Assembly (NCBI GenBank): GCA_963969365.1
Contig: OZ017746.1
Location: forward strand, 3,100,001 to 3,164,000
Direction of reading: 5' to 3'
DNA from: Asterochloris sp. CNOR1
Taxonomy: Eukaryota; Chlorophyta; Trebouxiophyceae; Trebouxiales; Trebouxiaceae
DNA length: 64,000 bases
The notes beneath the pieces are model-generated. The model did no database searches. It worked only from the letters and a program-made list of their open reading frames with translations, and had not been told where the DNA came from. Of the stretch, positions 1 through 11,232 are shown one piece after another (position 1 is the first letter of the stretch; every line of letters starts with the position of its first letter). A program made the position numbers and the translations under genes.

Positions 1-3000
1 CCTGTAAGCCAGCAGCACAGCCCGCCCAGCACTCCCAACCCCTCAGCTGCACCCACCATTGCGGACGGCAGTGCAGCTCTGCTGCAGACTCAGCTGCGGG
101 AGTCTGAGGCTGGCCAGGGCAGTAGGCAGGGGCTTCTGGAGCTGCCCTGCGCAGCTGCCAGCAGCCTGCCAGGCTCTGCCAGCCTGGCTCCTGACCAGCG
201 CCCGGCTGCAGAGCGAGGCAGCAGCCTGTCGGCCCAAGGCATGCCAGCAGGAGTGGCCTACGCAGGTGGCTCTGTCACCCTGCCCCTGCACGACTTCCTG
301 CAGTTGCTGGCCTGCTCCCAGGGGGCCGTCCCCGAGGCTGCAGCTGCAGCGGTCGTCAAGGGCCAACAGACACTTCGCAGCATGGGTGGCAATGCGGGCC
401 ATGCACAGGCAGCCCAGCAGGCCAGCGCTGCAGGGCTCAACTTCCCTGCAACTGCCAGGGAGCCTTTCTTGGCCGGCGCACAGAGGGGGCAGCCTGCTGA
501 AAAGGTGGGTGGCTGTTCGTTTTGAGGGACTGCCGGCGTGCATGGTGGGCACTCCTGCAAGCTGGTCACAGAAGAGGCCGCAAGCCAGGGGAGCTGGTGG
601 CTGTCTCTGGGGCAACACTGACTTTACGCATGGCGTGCTTCTGCAACGAGCACAAGCTGAGGCACGGGCGGGGGAATATCTGCCAGGAAGGTGGGTGACT
701 GTCTTTGTTGGGCGACTTACTGCCCCCTGAGCTGCACTCTGCAACAGCCAGCTGGGCAGAGGTTTGCAGCCTGCCAGGAATGCGGGCAGCCGCAGATTGA
801 CGAGGGAGAGTTTTGGTACAGGCAGGAGCAATAGCTGCGTATAGCCTGGCTGCTGCTATCAATCAGTGCAAGGTGCATGCGGGCCCCACCCAAGTCTCCA
901 ATCTGCAAAGGGCTTAGGAATCCACAATCAATCGTCACCATCCGGCTCAAGACGCCCTGCTCTTTGTTGGCAGGACAGGACACCTGTTGCAGCCAGGCAA
1001 GCCCAACCCGAGTCGATGCCTTGTGGCTGGGTGCCAGCTGTAACATGTAGATGTGCTGCCTGCAACTGAGCTACTGCACCTGGGATTGCCAGCCAGCCAA
1101 GCTAAAAGGAGCTCATGGCTCACACGCCGGAGCAAACCTTCACCTTTTCTGCCGTAAGGCTACTGCGTGTGCTGCAGTTGCCATTTCGATGTCCTTGTCA
1201 ATCCTGTGTCCATGTCACATCTCACCAGGTAAAGGACCCCCCAAAGCTGGGCTGCAGGAGACATGTGACAGGCTGGTGGAGGAGGCGGAGGACCTGCTGG
1301 CCGGGGGTTTTGCCAATGCAGATGATGAGTCAGGGGAACAGAAAGGGAGAGCCTCCCCTCCAGCTGCTGACCTTGAGCTGCAGGCAGGGGCAGCCCTGCT
1401 CAGAACCAAGCCCAGGTGCAGAGCAATTGATGACTTGGCTGACCCCCAGCATGAGCAGGGTGCTGGGGGTGGCAGCAGGCCTCAGGGCACAGAGCTCACT
1501 GCTGTAGCACTGGACGGGGTGGCAGCAAGCGCTGCTGCTGCCAAGGGGTGCTTCCTGCAGGGCAGCATGCCGAAGGGCGCGGGCTCGGCCCAGGCTGCCC
1601 TGCGGGCTGCAAAACAGCAGCATGCTGCGCGGGGCCAGATGCCTGCATGCAAGGCGCCCAGTGGTGCTGCTGCAGTCAGCTGCAAGCTGAAGCCAGGGGC
1701 AGACGCCGCCCTGGCAGAGCTTGGGGAGGTGCTGCATGGAGAAGGGCGCAGGCTGACTTGCGGCATGGCGCACACTCTGGGGGGCTGGGGCCAGCCTGAG
1801 GCTGCCCAGGCCACTGTCCATGCCTCTGCCCAGGCCCAGGTTGCGAAGGTCCCGGGGGGGCAGAAAGCCCCCAGGGCGCAAGCTGGCCAGGGGCAGCACA
1901 GGGCCTCAAAGGCTCCGGCTGCCAAGCAGGAGCAGGGGGCCCCCAAGGCTCAGGCCATCAAGGTAGACCTGGGGGCCGTCAAGCCAGGCGATCGTTGCAG
2001 GGGCAGGGCTGCCAAGGCGGGGTTCACTTCTGCCAAGGCGGCGCCTGCAAAGGCCGCCACCTCCCTGAAGGTCACAGCAGGTGGCAGGGTGACAAAGGCG
2101 GGCGGCAAGCGCAGCAGCAAGGCCAGCACAGTCAAGCAGCCTGTTGCTGCTGGTGCCGGCGCTGAGGCTGCTGCCAAGGAAGGCAGGGCGGAGGGGGTTG
2201 TCCACAGAAAAACAAAGTCACCAGGTCCGTCTGCCAGTGGTACTTGCATCAATGACTGCTGCAACATGATGCATTGGGCTGAACAGAAACTTTGTTGGGT
2301 GTCCACCAGCATATGCTGTGAGCTGCAGGGCCATATAGCATAGTGCTGAGGCGCTGAGTGCACCTGCTTGAGGCACATCCATTTGCACAGTTGGTCAGCA
2401 TCCCATGGCCTGTCCTGCAAACCCAAAGGCATGCAGGCTCACTCTAGCTGATGCTCAGCAAATGCGTGGGCGCTCCCTGTTGATGTCAAGCCAGGCAGCC
2501 CCCATGCAAGGAAGCTGCATCAGGCGCCTACCACAAGATCCTCCAGGGTCATGGACAAACAGAGACTTCTGTGTGGCTGCGCAGACAAGTCCCAGTGCCA
2601 AGCAGCACAGCGCAGGGGGCCTACACCAGGCGCTGGGCGCCAGACGCTGCAGGGCCCAGTGCGTGGCCGCAGCACCACCACTGCTATGGGGGAGCGCGGG
2701 ACGGAGCAGGGTGCCTTGCCAGCACCTGCCGGGCTCAGGATCGCGGCCAGCACCAAGCGCAAGGCCGAGGCTGCGGGTGCTACTCCCCTCGGCCCAAGAC
2801 AGAAGCAGGCCTGCAGGCGCATGGGTGCTAGCAGCAGCAGGGCTGGCGCAGCTTCACCCAAGGCTGCTGACAGACAGCTGGCCACAGCTGCTGCCGCCAC
2901 AGGCGGGGCTGCTGTGGCACTCTCGGGGGCTGGCATCGCAGGCAGGGCTGCTGGCCTGTCAGAGGCGCGCTCAGATGTGATCACCCTTAGGGAGACGCCA

Positions 3001-4556
3001 TTTGCTGGGGTGAAGGTGCCCACGACTGCAGAGCAGACAAAGCTTATTGCAAATGCCACCTTCAGCCCAGAGGAGGAGCATGCAGAGCAGATGCTGTTCA
3101 AGCAGGCAAGCTTTGCAGTGCTGCTTGCACTGCTCATGACCTCGCTTGCGGCGGCAGCAGAAAGGGGTGGGTGCACAAGCTGGGAGTGCCAGCCAGGCAT
3201 CAAAAGTGTGAATTTGGCCTGCATCAGGTCTGTTGGTCAGAGCAAGGCCGGCAAGGACCACAGCATCTATCACGCTGCAGCTGGGGTGCATCGCAGTCAT
3301 TTGCGTGCTGGGCCGTCCCACCTATGTGAAGCCAGAATGCTCCTCAGACCTGGACCTGCAGCAGCATCATGGGTCTGTGAGCCCCTGCAGTTCCTCTAGT
3401 GGGTCGACACTGCTGTCTGCTGCAGGCAGCTGTTGCGGTGACTGTCAGCATCAGGAGGCGCAGGAGGCAGCTGCTGGCCCTGATTGGACGCCGCAAGTCT
3501 GTGCAGGAGTGCGAGCTGCGCAGGGTGCTGGGCAACACTCCGGACACATCCAAGGCCCTCAGGTGGGCTACTGCCTGCCTGCAAGCGTGTTCTTGACGCC
3601 ACCTGTGCCAGATGCACTCTGGCTGCATAGGTGGTGGCGGCACAGGTGGTGGCTGCACAGGTGCTGGCAAAATACGCCACAGAGGCAGAGGCCCTGGGAC
3701 GCCTTAATCACTATGGGTGCTCACGTGCAGTGTTGACTGGCTGCAAAGGTCTGCACTGGGTGGGCAGCTGTAGCATGGCCGACACATCCCAAATGCCTCA
3801 AATGGGTGGGTGTATGGTGGTCTTAGGCGCAGTCAATCGGGGCTTCTGGGCTGCATGCCCAACACGTCCAAAGACCCTCAGGTGGCTGCAATACTTGTCA
3901 GGGCTTCTCAATCCCCTCTTGCATTGACAGCAGGCGCCCAGAGCAATCCACGGCTCTCATTGATGCCTGGGCCCTGTGGAGACCTGCATAGAGGGAGCCC
4001 GCAGTGGGCTGAGCCTGTCGTGCCTGGCTCGCCTGCAGCTGCGTACATGACCATGGTGTTCCATTGTCGGGCCTGCTGTGGCATGGGGGAAGTCGCTTTG
4101 AAGATCGAGGACGGCAGCAGACTGCCACCACAGCCACTGTGCAGTTGCATGCTGCCATGATGCGCCTGCAGGCTACTGCTGCACGGGGATGGGGACTGCT
4201 GTGCAGCTGAAGTTGATTGGCACAGGCATTCACTGCTGTGGTGTTCCTGCAGGCTGGCGCTGCAGCTGGGAGAGCTGCAGCGCAGTGGGCATGGCGGACG
4301 TGCAGACCCCTTCCGCTGGGATCGAACATTCAAAAGCAAGCTGTCCCGCACGCAGCAGGGGTCAGGGGCACATCCCTCGGCAAGCCAAAGCACCGCAGCT
4401 GGCGGCACTAATGGCACAAGGGCTGGGGAGGATGTACTGGCCAGTGAGCACAGCACGGCAGAGCCAGCTGGCGGCACAAGGGCTAGCGAGGGCGCAGCGG
4501 CAAGCCAAGGAGGCATCACAGCATTGCCACGTGATGGCATGAACAGCACGGGCTGA
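1..4556 (+). CDS. Unrecognised Ala/Lys-rich basic protein, C-terminal part (5' end outside window)
   Basis: I do not recognise the family. A phase-consistent model has exons 1-504, 1258-2224, 2585-3105, 3426-3562, 3934-3975 and 4253-4556: 825 codons with no internal stop, open at the left edge, stop TGA at 4554. The long second exon encodes a low-complexity stretch rich in Ala, Lys, Gly and Gln with many AK/KA pairs, like linker-histone tails. Exon 3 has a KRK nuclear-localisation-like motif. The last 150 residues look ordered: an acidic FSPEEEHAEQ segment, then helix-rich sequence with five consecutive arginines (SIRRRRRQLLALIGRRKS) and PDTSKALRRPEQSTALIDAW. A nuclear or chromatin role is an inference from basicity only. 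The exon 3 donor at 3106 is GC (CAG|GCAAGC) rather than GT, and phase supports it. Introns 1 and 4 hold degenerate copies of the preceding exon end. The exact ends of exon 5 are the weakest part. Confidence 0.6.
496..720 (+). repeat. Exon-end/donor copy in intron 1 of the first gene
   Basis: The exon 1 end plus donor (GAAAAG|GTGGGTGGCTGT at about 496-515) is repeated as GGAAGGTGGGTGACTGT at about 690-706. Similarity continues for some 25 bp into intron sequence (gagggactgcc versus gggcgacttactgcc). The spacing is about 186 bp. Confidence 0.55.
3541..3890 (+). repeat. Exon-end/donor copies in intron 4 of the first gene
   Basis: The end of the exon closing at 3562 (ACACATCCAAGGCCCTCAG followed by GTGG) recurs twice in the next intron, at about 3781-3812 and 3861-3888. 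The second copy keeps CCCTCAG|GTGG almost unchanged. A 15-bp tandem (gtggtggc.gcacag) lies between, at 3628-3665. Confidence 0.65.
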
Positions 4557-4922
4557 CACATGGAAGGAGCAGCTTCACATCGATTGCGCTTCTGTCATGC
4601 AGCAAAAAGGGCAGGCAGCATGATATTGGCACAGGTTTGAGGCAGCCAGGGTGTGATGAGTCCTTGATCTCAAGCAGGTGCATCGATGGACTGTGTGAAG
4701 AGTCTGTTCCTGTATGATGCGACGTTGTTGTCTGTCGTGTGCCGGCTGTTCAGCCGTTACAAAGAAGGGTCGATAAGTCAACATGCCAAGTCAGCAGATT
4801 TTGGATCGTAGCTGCTCTTATGCCGCATGTGGTCAAGGCCTCAAGCGGGGGGCAGGAAGCGTCTTGTCCACCCAACTGGGATTAGCTGCGATGTGATCTC
4901 GGAATATTGGGCAGCAATCAGC
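4557..4922. other. Intergenic region upstream of MCCB
   Basis: I see no gene here. It separates the stop of the first gene from the MCCB start and must hold the 3' end of one and the promoter of the other. No TATA-like element or recognisable operator stands out. Confidence 0.5.
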
Positions 4923-7900
4923 ATGTCCTGGATCAGATGCACCACGCTGAGGGCCAAGCAGCTATCAGTGCAGCATCTGCTCAACCTTGGTGGTTACCGC
5001 CGCCTCACAGCTCCTGCTCTGGACAATAGCAACAGACTAGGCAAGCCAGCTTGAGGCATGGGAGCTGCAGACAAGAATGCTCAAGGCTGCCTGTGGCTGT
5101 TGAGGAAACATATGTCTTGCAGCAGGACAGGCAGTGAACCCCTCTTGGCTGTCTGCAGGTGATGGCGGTGTGCAGAGCATGTCGCCTGCCTTCAAGGAGA
5201 ACGAGCGGCACATGCAGAGCCTGCTGGGGGATCTGCAGCTGCTCACACGCAAGGCCACTGCTGGTGGTGGCAGCCAGGCAGTTGCCCGGCATAAGGAGCG
5301 GGGGAAGCTGCTGCCCCGCGAGCGCATTGCGGCGCTGCTGGATCGCGGGGCCCCTTTCCTGGAGCTGTCGCAGCTAGCGGGGCATGAGCTGTATGGTGAT
5401 TCTGCTGGCGCATGTTGCACCTGGGAGCTCTGCTCTGGCCTCTGCTTGATCGACAGGCCCCCTTTCTGGAGCTCTCCCAGCTGGCTGAGCACAATCTGTC
5501 TGGTGTGTGGCTCTGCCACTGCTTGCTGCTCCTGGAGCTCTGCTGTGGCCCCTGCTTGGTTCCCCTCCAGGGCCTCCCGCAGCTGGCAGGGAGGTGACTC
5601 TCCGGTGCGGCTCTGCCACTGCCCGCTGCTGAAGCTCTGCTATGGTCCCTATCGGGCTCAAGGGTGTCCCCGCGTATTCGACAAGTGCTAACTCATTGCA
5701 CCACATGTGGGCCTGCCACTGCCACTCGCTTCAAGGGCTCTGCTGGGGCAGCTGCTTTGATTTGGCTGCTGTTCTGGCCAGCAGCGTTTCTGGCGAGGCG
5801 GTCAGGTTGTTTATCTGTGCACCTGCCTCTGCCTGCCATGCTCCGAAGTGTTTTGTAGGCCCATTCTGGCACAATCCAGAGGAGGTAGATGCAGCAGACA
5901 GGGCCTTTCACCCTGCACCCACCTCTGTGGCCTGCCCTGCCTAGACACAAGCCGCGATGTGGGCTGACGGGCCTGCATCTGCCCTAGCTTGTCGTTGTTC
6001 GGGGGGCAGAGACTTATGGGTATGGCGCGCACGTGCGGCTCAGGCAGTGGTTGATGGCATGGCCTGCTGCAGGCAAGGAACAGGTGGCCTGTGGCGGCAT
6101 TGTGACGGGCATTGGGCAAGTGCACGGCCGCCCTGTGGCCATGGTGGCCAATGATGCCACCGTCAAGGGTGGCACCTACTATCCTGTCACGGTCAAGGTG
6201 GGCTGGGCAGCTGGTGTAGCTGTACTACTGCAGCTCTTAAGGGTGTTAATAGGGCCTCTTGCAGCAGGCCTTGGAGTTGTCCCCTGAGCATCACAGGATG
6301 CTGTTGGTGTCCTGCTAGCTTGCAACAACATATGTGGTGGCAGGCAGCAACTGATGTGCTGATCTGGCGCTTTGTAATTTTGTGCTTCCATGGGTTACCC
6401 CGCAGTCTACTTGGCCCTGCATCTGTCTGGTTTGTCCTTAGACAGCACCTGGGCCAGCACCCTCTCTCTGCTGCAGAAGCACTTGCGCCTCCAGGAGATT
6501 GCCCAGCAGTGCCGCCTGCCCTGCATCTATTTTGTGGACTCGGGCGGCGCCAACCTGCCCCGCCAGGCAGACGTTTTTCCCGACCGCGACCACTTTGGCA
6601 GGTCAGACTGGGGATTGCATGCAAAGCACACAGCAGGCAGCAGCAATTGGGCTTGGGACTGCTTGAGCTGAGCATTGGCAGCTTTACTGCTGCACACCAG
6701 CCATGCTGATCCTCAGCCTGGCTGGGAGCTGATCTGTGCCTGAGCAGACACTGACCAGCTCAGATGCATCCGGCAATGCTCTCTTTGCGTGGGCAACCTG
6801 GCCCTGTTGTGCAGCGCTGCCTTGCCACAAACTGCATTGATGCGGAGTTGCAGCGCTGCGCCATGTCAGTACAGGCGGGCGGGGTGCAGGACCGTGGCTG
6901 CGTGCTGCTGCTGCAGGGTACCTCAAAATGCAGTCTAGGCCGTGTGCTGTGAGGGAGCAGCTGACATCATCCTGCGCCACAAGCAGCTGCTGGCCAGGTC
7001 CCTGCAGTTGCTGAGCCATTGCCCCTGCAGTGCAGGATCTTCTTCAACCAGGCCCGCATGTCGGCGGAGGGCATTCCCCAGGTGGCAGTGGTGATGGGGT
7101 CGTGCACGGCAGGGGGCGCCTATGTGCCGGCAATGGCGGATGAAGCAGTGATAGTGCGCGGGAATGGGACCATCTTCCTGGGCGGGCCCCCTCTGGTCAA
7201 GGCAGGTGCTCTGCAGTGCCTTGTCCAGGCCTGTGCTGTACAATCTGGTGCCACCCATCTGCAGACCTCCTCGAAGGCGTGTTGCATCCCAGCATGGACA
7301 GGCTGTGCTGTCCTGGCTCGAATGCAAAGCCCCACAGCTTTCAGGCACATAACCAGCCCTGCTTTCAGCAGGTGTTTCTTGAGGCCTCACAGACACTCCA
7401 CCCCTAGCTTGCTGCAGGCAGCGACCGGCGAGGATGTGACAGCTGAGGAGCTGGGCGGCGCAGAGCTGCACTGCAGCAAGTCAGGTAAGGATACAGGACT
7501 ACTGCCTGAGCCCTTAGCCAACAGCACATGATATTCTTGGGGCCCTCGCTGCAGCCTCGGAGGGAGTGCAGCACTGCCGCTCAAGGCCCTCTCTGCTCAT
7601 CTCTGCTTTGCCGTCTCGCTGGCTGCTTGCTGGGCTGAGCATGGCGATGCCAACTCCCTGGCTTCCGGGCTGCAGCCGCTGACACCCAGCTCTGCATGCC
7701 TCACACACAGCTGCGCCTTCTGACCTGCAGGGGTGGCTGACCACCTCGCGGAGAGTGAGCCCCACGCAATCAGCATAGCCCGCAACATCCTGGGAAACCT
7801 GCACGTGGGGACAGCTCAGCCTCATCAGCAGCACCATGCAGCAGCGACCCAGCATGGGGCTGGCACAACTTGGGAGGAGCCGCTATTTCCTGCCTCAGAG

Positions 7901-9532
7901 CTCAGAGGTGGGTCTCCTTGTGCCATGCACCTAGCTGCATTCAATCTGCCGGGGCCCGCTCGTAGCAGCACAATCTGTAATGCAAGTCCTTTGCTGAACA
8001 CGCTTGAAACATCATCCAACATGCAGGCATCATTCCAGCAGACTCCCGCAAGCCATTTGATGTGCGCGCTGTCCTGGCGCGGTTGTTGGATGGCTCCAGA
8101 TTTGATGAATTCAAGGCTCTTTATGGGCCAACCTTGGTGACAGGATTTGGCCGCCTTTATGGCAGTCCAGTGGGCGTCGTGGCCAACAACGGCATCTTAT
8201 TTTCAGAGTCAGCCCTTAAAGGTCTGTAGCAGCGAGTTTGCATACTTGGCGACACGCTGTCCCCCGACACTGGAAGTTGCTTATTACCATCAAGCAGGCA
8301 TGCTGCAGTGCCGCAGCAGCCAAGGCACTGTCACAGCAAAGAGTGTCGACTGGTGGAAGACAACCTCAGGCCAGGCTGTCCCAAATCAGGGTCATGCCAG
8401 AGCTGCTTCCCCTGCTGCAGGGGCTCACTTTGTGCAGCTCTGTTCCCAGAGGGGTGTCCCCCTCATCTTCCTGCAGAACATCACTGGCTTCATGGTGGGC
8501 CGCAAGTACGAGGCTGGCGGCATTGCCAAAGATGGCGCCAAGATGGTGCAGGCTGTGGCCAATGCTCGGGTGGGTGGTTGCCGTGAGAAGACCCTGTTCC
8601 TGGATGCTGCTTCTGCCTATGCACACACATGGCGACCCTGTCCTGTTCCTAGCCTGCGCTGCAGTGCAGACAAGCAGTCCGCTGTGTGCAGGTTCCCAAG
8701 CTGACTGTGGTTATTGGAGGGAGCTATGGTGCAGGCAACTATGGCATGTGCGGGCGGGCGTTCAGCCCAAACTTCATGTGTGTGGCCCTGTCAGCAGCAG
8801 CTTTCAGCTGCCAAACACTTTCTTGTGGCTGCTACACTGCTCCTGCCACTACATGATGAGGTTGGTGCAGGTACATGTGGCCAAACACCAGGATCTCTGT
8901 GATGGGTGGCGACCAGGCAGCCGGTGTGCTTGTGCAGGCAAGTCTGGCACCAGTGGTCTGTTGCTTCAGCAGCTGCTGCAAGGTGCAGTCTGCTGGGCAG
9001 CAGTCGCTAGCAGCCACTGCATGCCAAGAAGCTGCAGATTGATTGAGGTGGCCATGCTGCTCTCCCAAGTATTGCGGCTGCTGGCCACATCTGTGCCTGT
9101 TCACTGAGCAACAGGGAGTGTTTGTGTTACACCATCTATCCACTGCTGCAGGTCGAGGAAGCCAAGAAGCAGAGAGATGGCCAGCCCTGGCCAGCTGAGG
9201 ATCGGGAGGCGCTGAGGGAGAAGATCAGGCAGAGGTCAGGCGCACTGCACATGCAGCTTCAAGGAACCCCACACTCCCCTGATGGGTATGTGGCGTCTTA
9301 GGCTGCACCATTGCAGCATCACTCAAGCAGCATTAAACATGAGCTCAACAGTGTCAGGACTCCACTCTGCAGGTATGACAAAGAGGGGCACCCGGCATTT
9401 GCATCAGCTCGGTTGTGGGACGATGGCATCCTGGATCCTGCAGACACCCGCCGAGTGCTGGGTCTCAGTCTTGTCGCAGCTCAGCACAGCCCCTTGTCCC
9501 CTATCCCCCACTACGGTGTCTTCAGAATGTGA
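4923..9532 (+). CDS. MCCB: 3-Methylcrotonyl-CoA carboxylase beta (carboxyltransferase) subunit, mitochondrial
   Basis: Transfers carboxyl from biotin on the alpha subunit to 3-methylcrotonyl-CoA in mitochondrial leucine breakdown. Thirteen exons give 584 aa, the usual length: 4923-5040, 5159-5395, 6073-6197, 6477-6601, 7036-7205, 7422-7484, 7731-7907, 8027-8221, 8421-8569, 8692-8777, 8871-8937, 9152-9234, 9373-9532. The start is the ATG opening an Arg-rich, acid-free leader ([20 protein letters not shown]) typical of mitochondrial presequences. Family blocks run in order: [76 protein letters not shown] and [18 protein letters not shown] (acyl-CoA binding, oxyanion holes). Intron 11 (8938-9151) starts with GC in CAG|GCAAGT, and homology fixes the VLVQ|VEEA junction exactly. 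Intron 1 may also be GC-AG (5041), though a GT donor at TTG|GTGGTT also fits the phase. Intron 2 contains a tandem array copied from the end of exon 2. Confidence 0.95.
5341..5760 (+). repeat. Tandem array of exon 2/donor units inside MCCB intron 2
   Basis: Unit 1 (5341-5447) is the last 55 coding bases of exon 2, the donor at 5396 and the first intron bases. Diverged units follow at about 5448-5557, 5558-5653 and 5654-5760, a period of roughly 96-110 bp. Shared landmarks are GATCG..GGCCCC.TT at the unit start, AGCT.TC.CAGCTGGC in the middle, CTCTGCCACTGC and GAGCTCTGCT.TGG near the end. Units 2 and 3 keep a GGTG at or near the place of the true donor. Later units are progressively degraded. 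Confidence 0.8.
8938..9151 (+). other. GC-AG intron (MCCB intron 11)
   Basis: The exon ends GTGCTTGTGCAG and the intron opens GCAAGT, the textbook GC-donor context. The acceptor is CTGCTGCAG. Protein homology (AAGVL.Q followed by .EEA/IERA) puts the junction exactly here and leaves no room for a GT donor. Confidence 0.9.
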
Positions 9533-11232
9533 CTGCTGAATTACTCAATGAAGAGGCATGCCATATGTATGACTTGAGTACAGATCATGAGCTCAACATA
9601 TAGCATAAGTTCAAGGGGCACTGCAAGGGTGGACATCAGGCGTTGAATTCAAGGTGGCTACTCTATATATGTGGCGGTGGGGTTGACATGTGCAAAGGGA
9701 GTGTATGCATGCTTTCTTGGAAGTGCATTTATTGAGGAGGCAGGGGGCCCAGCTTTGTGCCTGATGTGGCTTGACTAGTCAAGCACCATGTTACTTGGAA
9801 AATTCAGGATGTGGGTGCGGGGAATGCCTTGAAGTCGTTTGGTAGGCTCTGGAGTGCTTGAACGCTCTTCGCTCATGTCACGCCCACGCTTTCTGCGCAG
9901 GCACAGGCACAAACATCAGCCCTGCCCAGCAGTTTCCAGTCTGTTCAGAACCAAGAGCTCAAGCTCACCTCTCAGGGCGACCCAGCCCGGCAGCACTGCC
10001 GTGGACCGGGAAAGGGAACAATTTCTTGCTGAGACGGCAGATCTCATTGTGACTGTCAAAATAAATGCGCTCCTGTGGGCACAAAGGGAGGGTCAAAGCT
10101 CTGTACTGCATGTGCATGGAAAAGCGGAGCGTACCACAACAAGCTCTCACTCTGCAGTTCTGGTCACACACATGAACGTTGCCTGAGGAGATGCAGGTGT
10201 ACACGTTGCCAAAAAGAGGCCTGCACACAGCTCCTTGAGTGTGAGTCTTGAGTAAGGTGTTGTGAAGGCCTGATCCCACCATGTGCCACCTGAAGCAGCA
10301 GAACCGGGTGCAGCTGTGCTCCTGGCTGGCTACGGCCTGATGCATCGCCAACTTGATCTACTCAGGTCTTGACGGGCGCATGCAGGCCCCCTGTCGTTGT
10401 CAAAAAGAACACTCGGCCGTCTTGCAACGGTCTTGTCAATGGAAAAAAGATCTTGCCTCAAATGAGACCCTCTCACAGAACCCCTGCAGGGATTCTAAAG
10501 TGCTGGAGCACCTGCCATCCACATTTGAGCGTTCTTTCAGCCCATGAGCCCCAATGACACGACGGACAAACAGGATCACAAGACCGCCACCTAGCGGTGT
10601 GAGGCAACTCAAACCAGTGTCCGATCCACAAGAGCAGGGGCTGACCTGCACATTGCCAGCAGCAGCACCATCCTACAGGGTCATGTGGGGGCTGCAGGCC
10701 AGGCGGAAACATGGGCGTTTGTACAGGGCTGAGCGCAGCGCCATTTGCAGCAGCGGCGACTGGGGCTGCGGCTGCAACTCCTGGCCAATACTTGGGGCTG
10801 CGGCTGCACCCACTGGCCAAGGGCCAGCACCGTTTTCCTGGCCCTGGCTTGTTAGCTCCATGGCTGCTTCTCACTGGGCTGCAGTCCTCGCCCCTCCACC
10901 GCTTCACGGGCAGGTACCTTGTGGGCTGTGGCGCAGTCTCCACATTGTGCTGGTTGGCAGGCTCCGCTTGCCTGCCAGGACAGTCTCACCATTGCGTTGC
11001 CCTTCTGAGCGGGCTGCTGGCCACACCAGCAGGCTTGTTCTCGACTGATACTGGGCTTTCAGTGTTTGGGTTCAAACAGCTACTGGGCATCTCCAATCGA
11101 GCACAGCATGCAGTTTGTGGTCTGAGTTGCTTGATTGGCAAACAAATTTTGTCAGAGAAGTACTTGTCTCATGTTGGGAGCTTGAACAGCAGGGTAGGAG
11201 GCAGGTGGGCAGTGGTGGGACAGCAGGCATCT
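9533..11232. other. 1.7-kb region between convergent MCCB and RPE, no supported gene
   Basis: This lies between two gene ends. Several open frames occur on both strands (for example 9839-10186 + and 10473-10943 -), but none shows a known domain or a consistent exon chain. The segment 9930-10052 has a Ser/Arg-rich leader followed by an acidic helix-like stretch (VDREREQFLAETADLI) and is the only part that looks faintly coding. A small unrecognised gene on the + strand is possible but not demonstrated. Confidence 0.4.

Noticed and set aside
43-831. Long minus-strand open frame opposite the first gene
   Set aside because: The + strand frame 1 is open from the left edge to 504 and continues in phase through six exons. 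The minus frame has no domain or splice structure and is a by-product of high GC.
1600-2220. Linker histone H1 gene
   Set aside because: The Ala/Lys-rich composition resembles an H1 tail, but there is no winged-helix globular domain and the region lies inside a longer unrelated protein.
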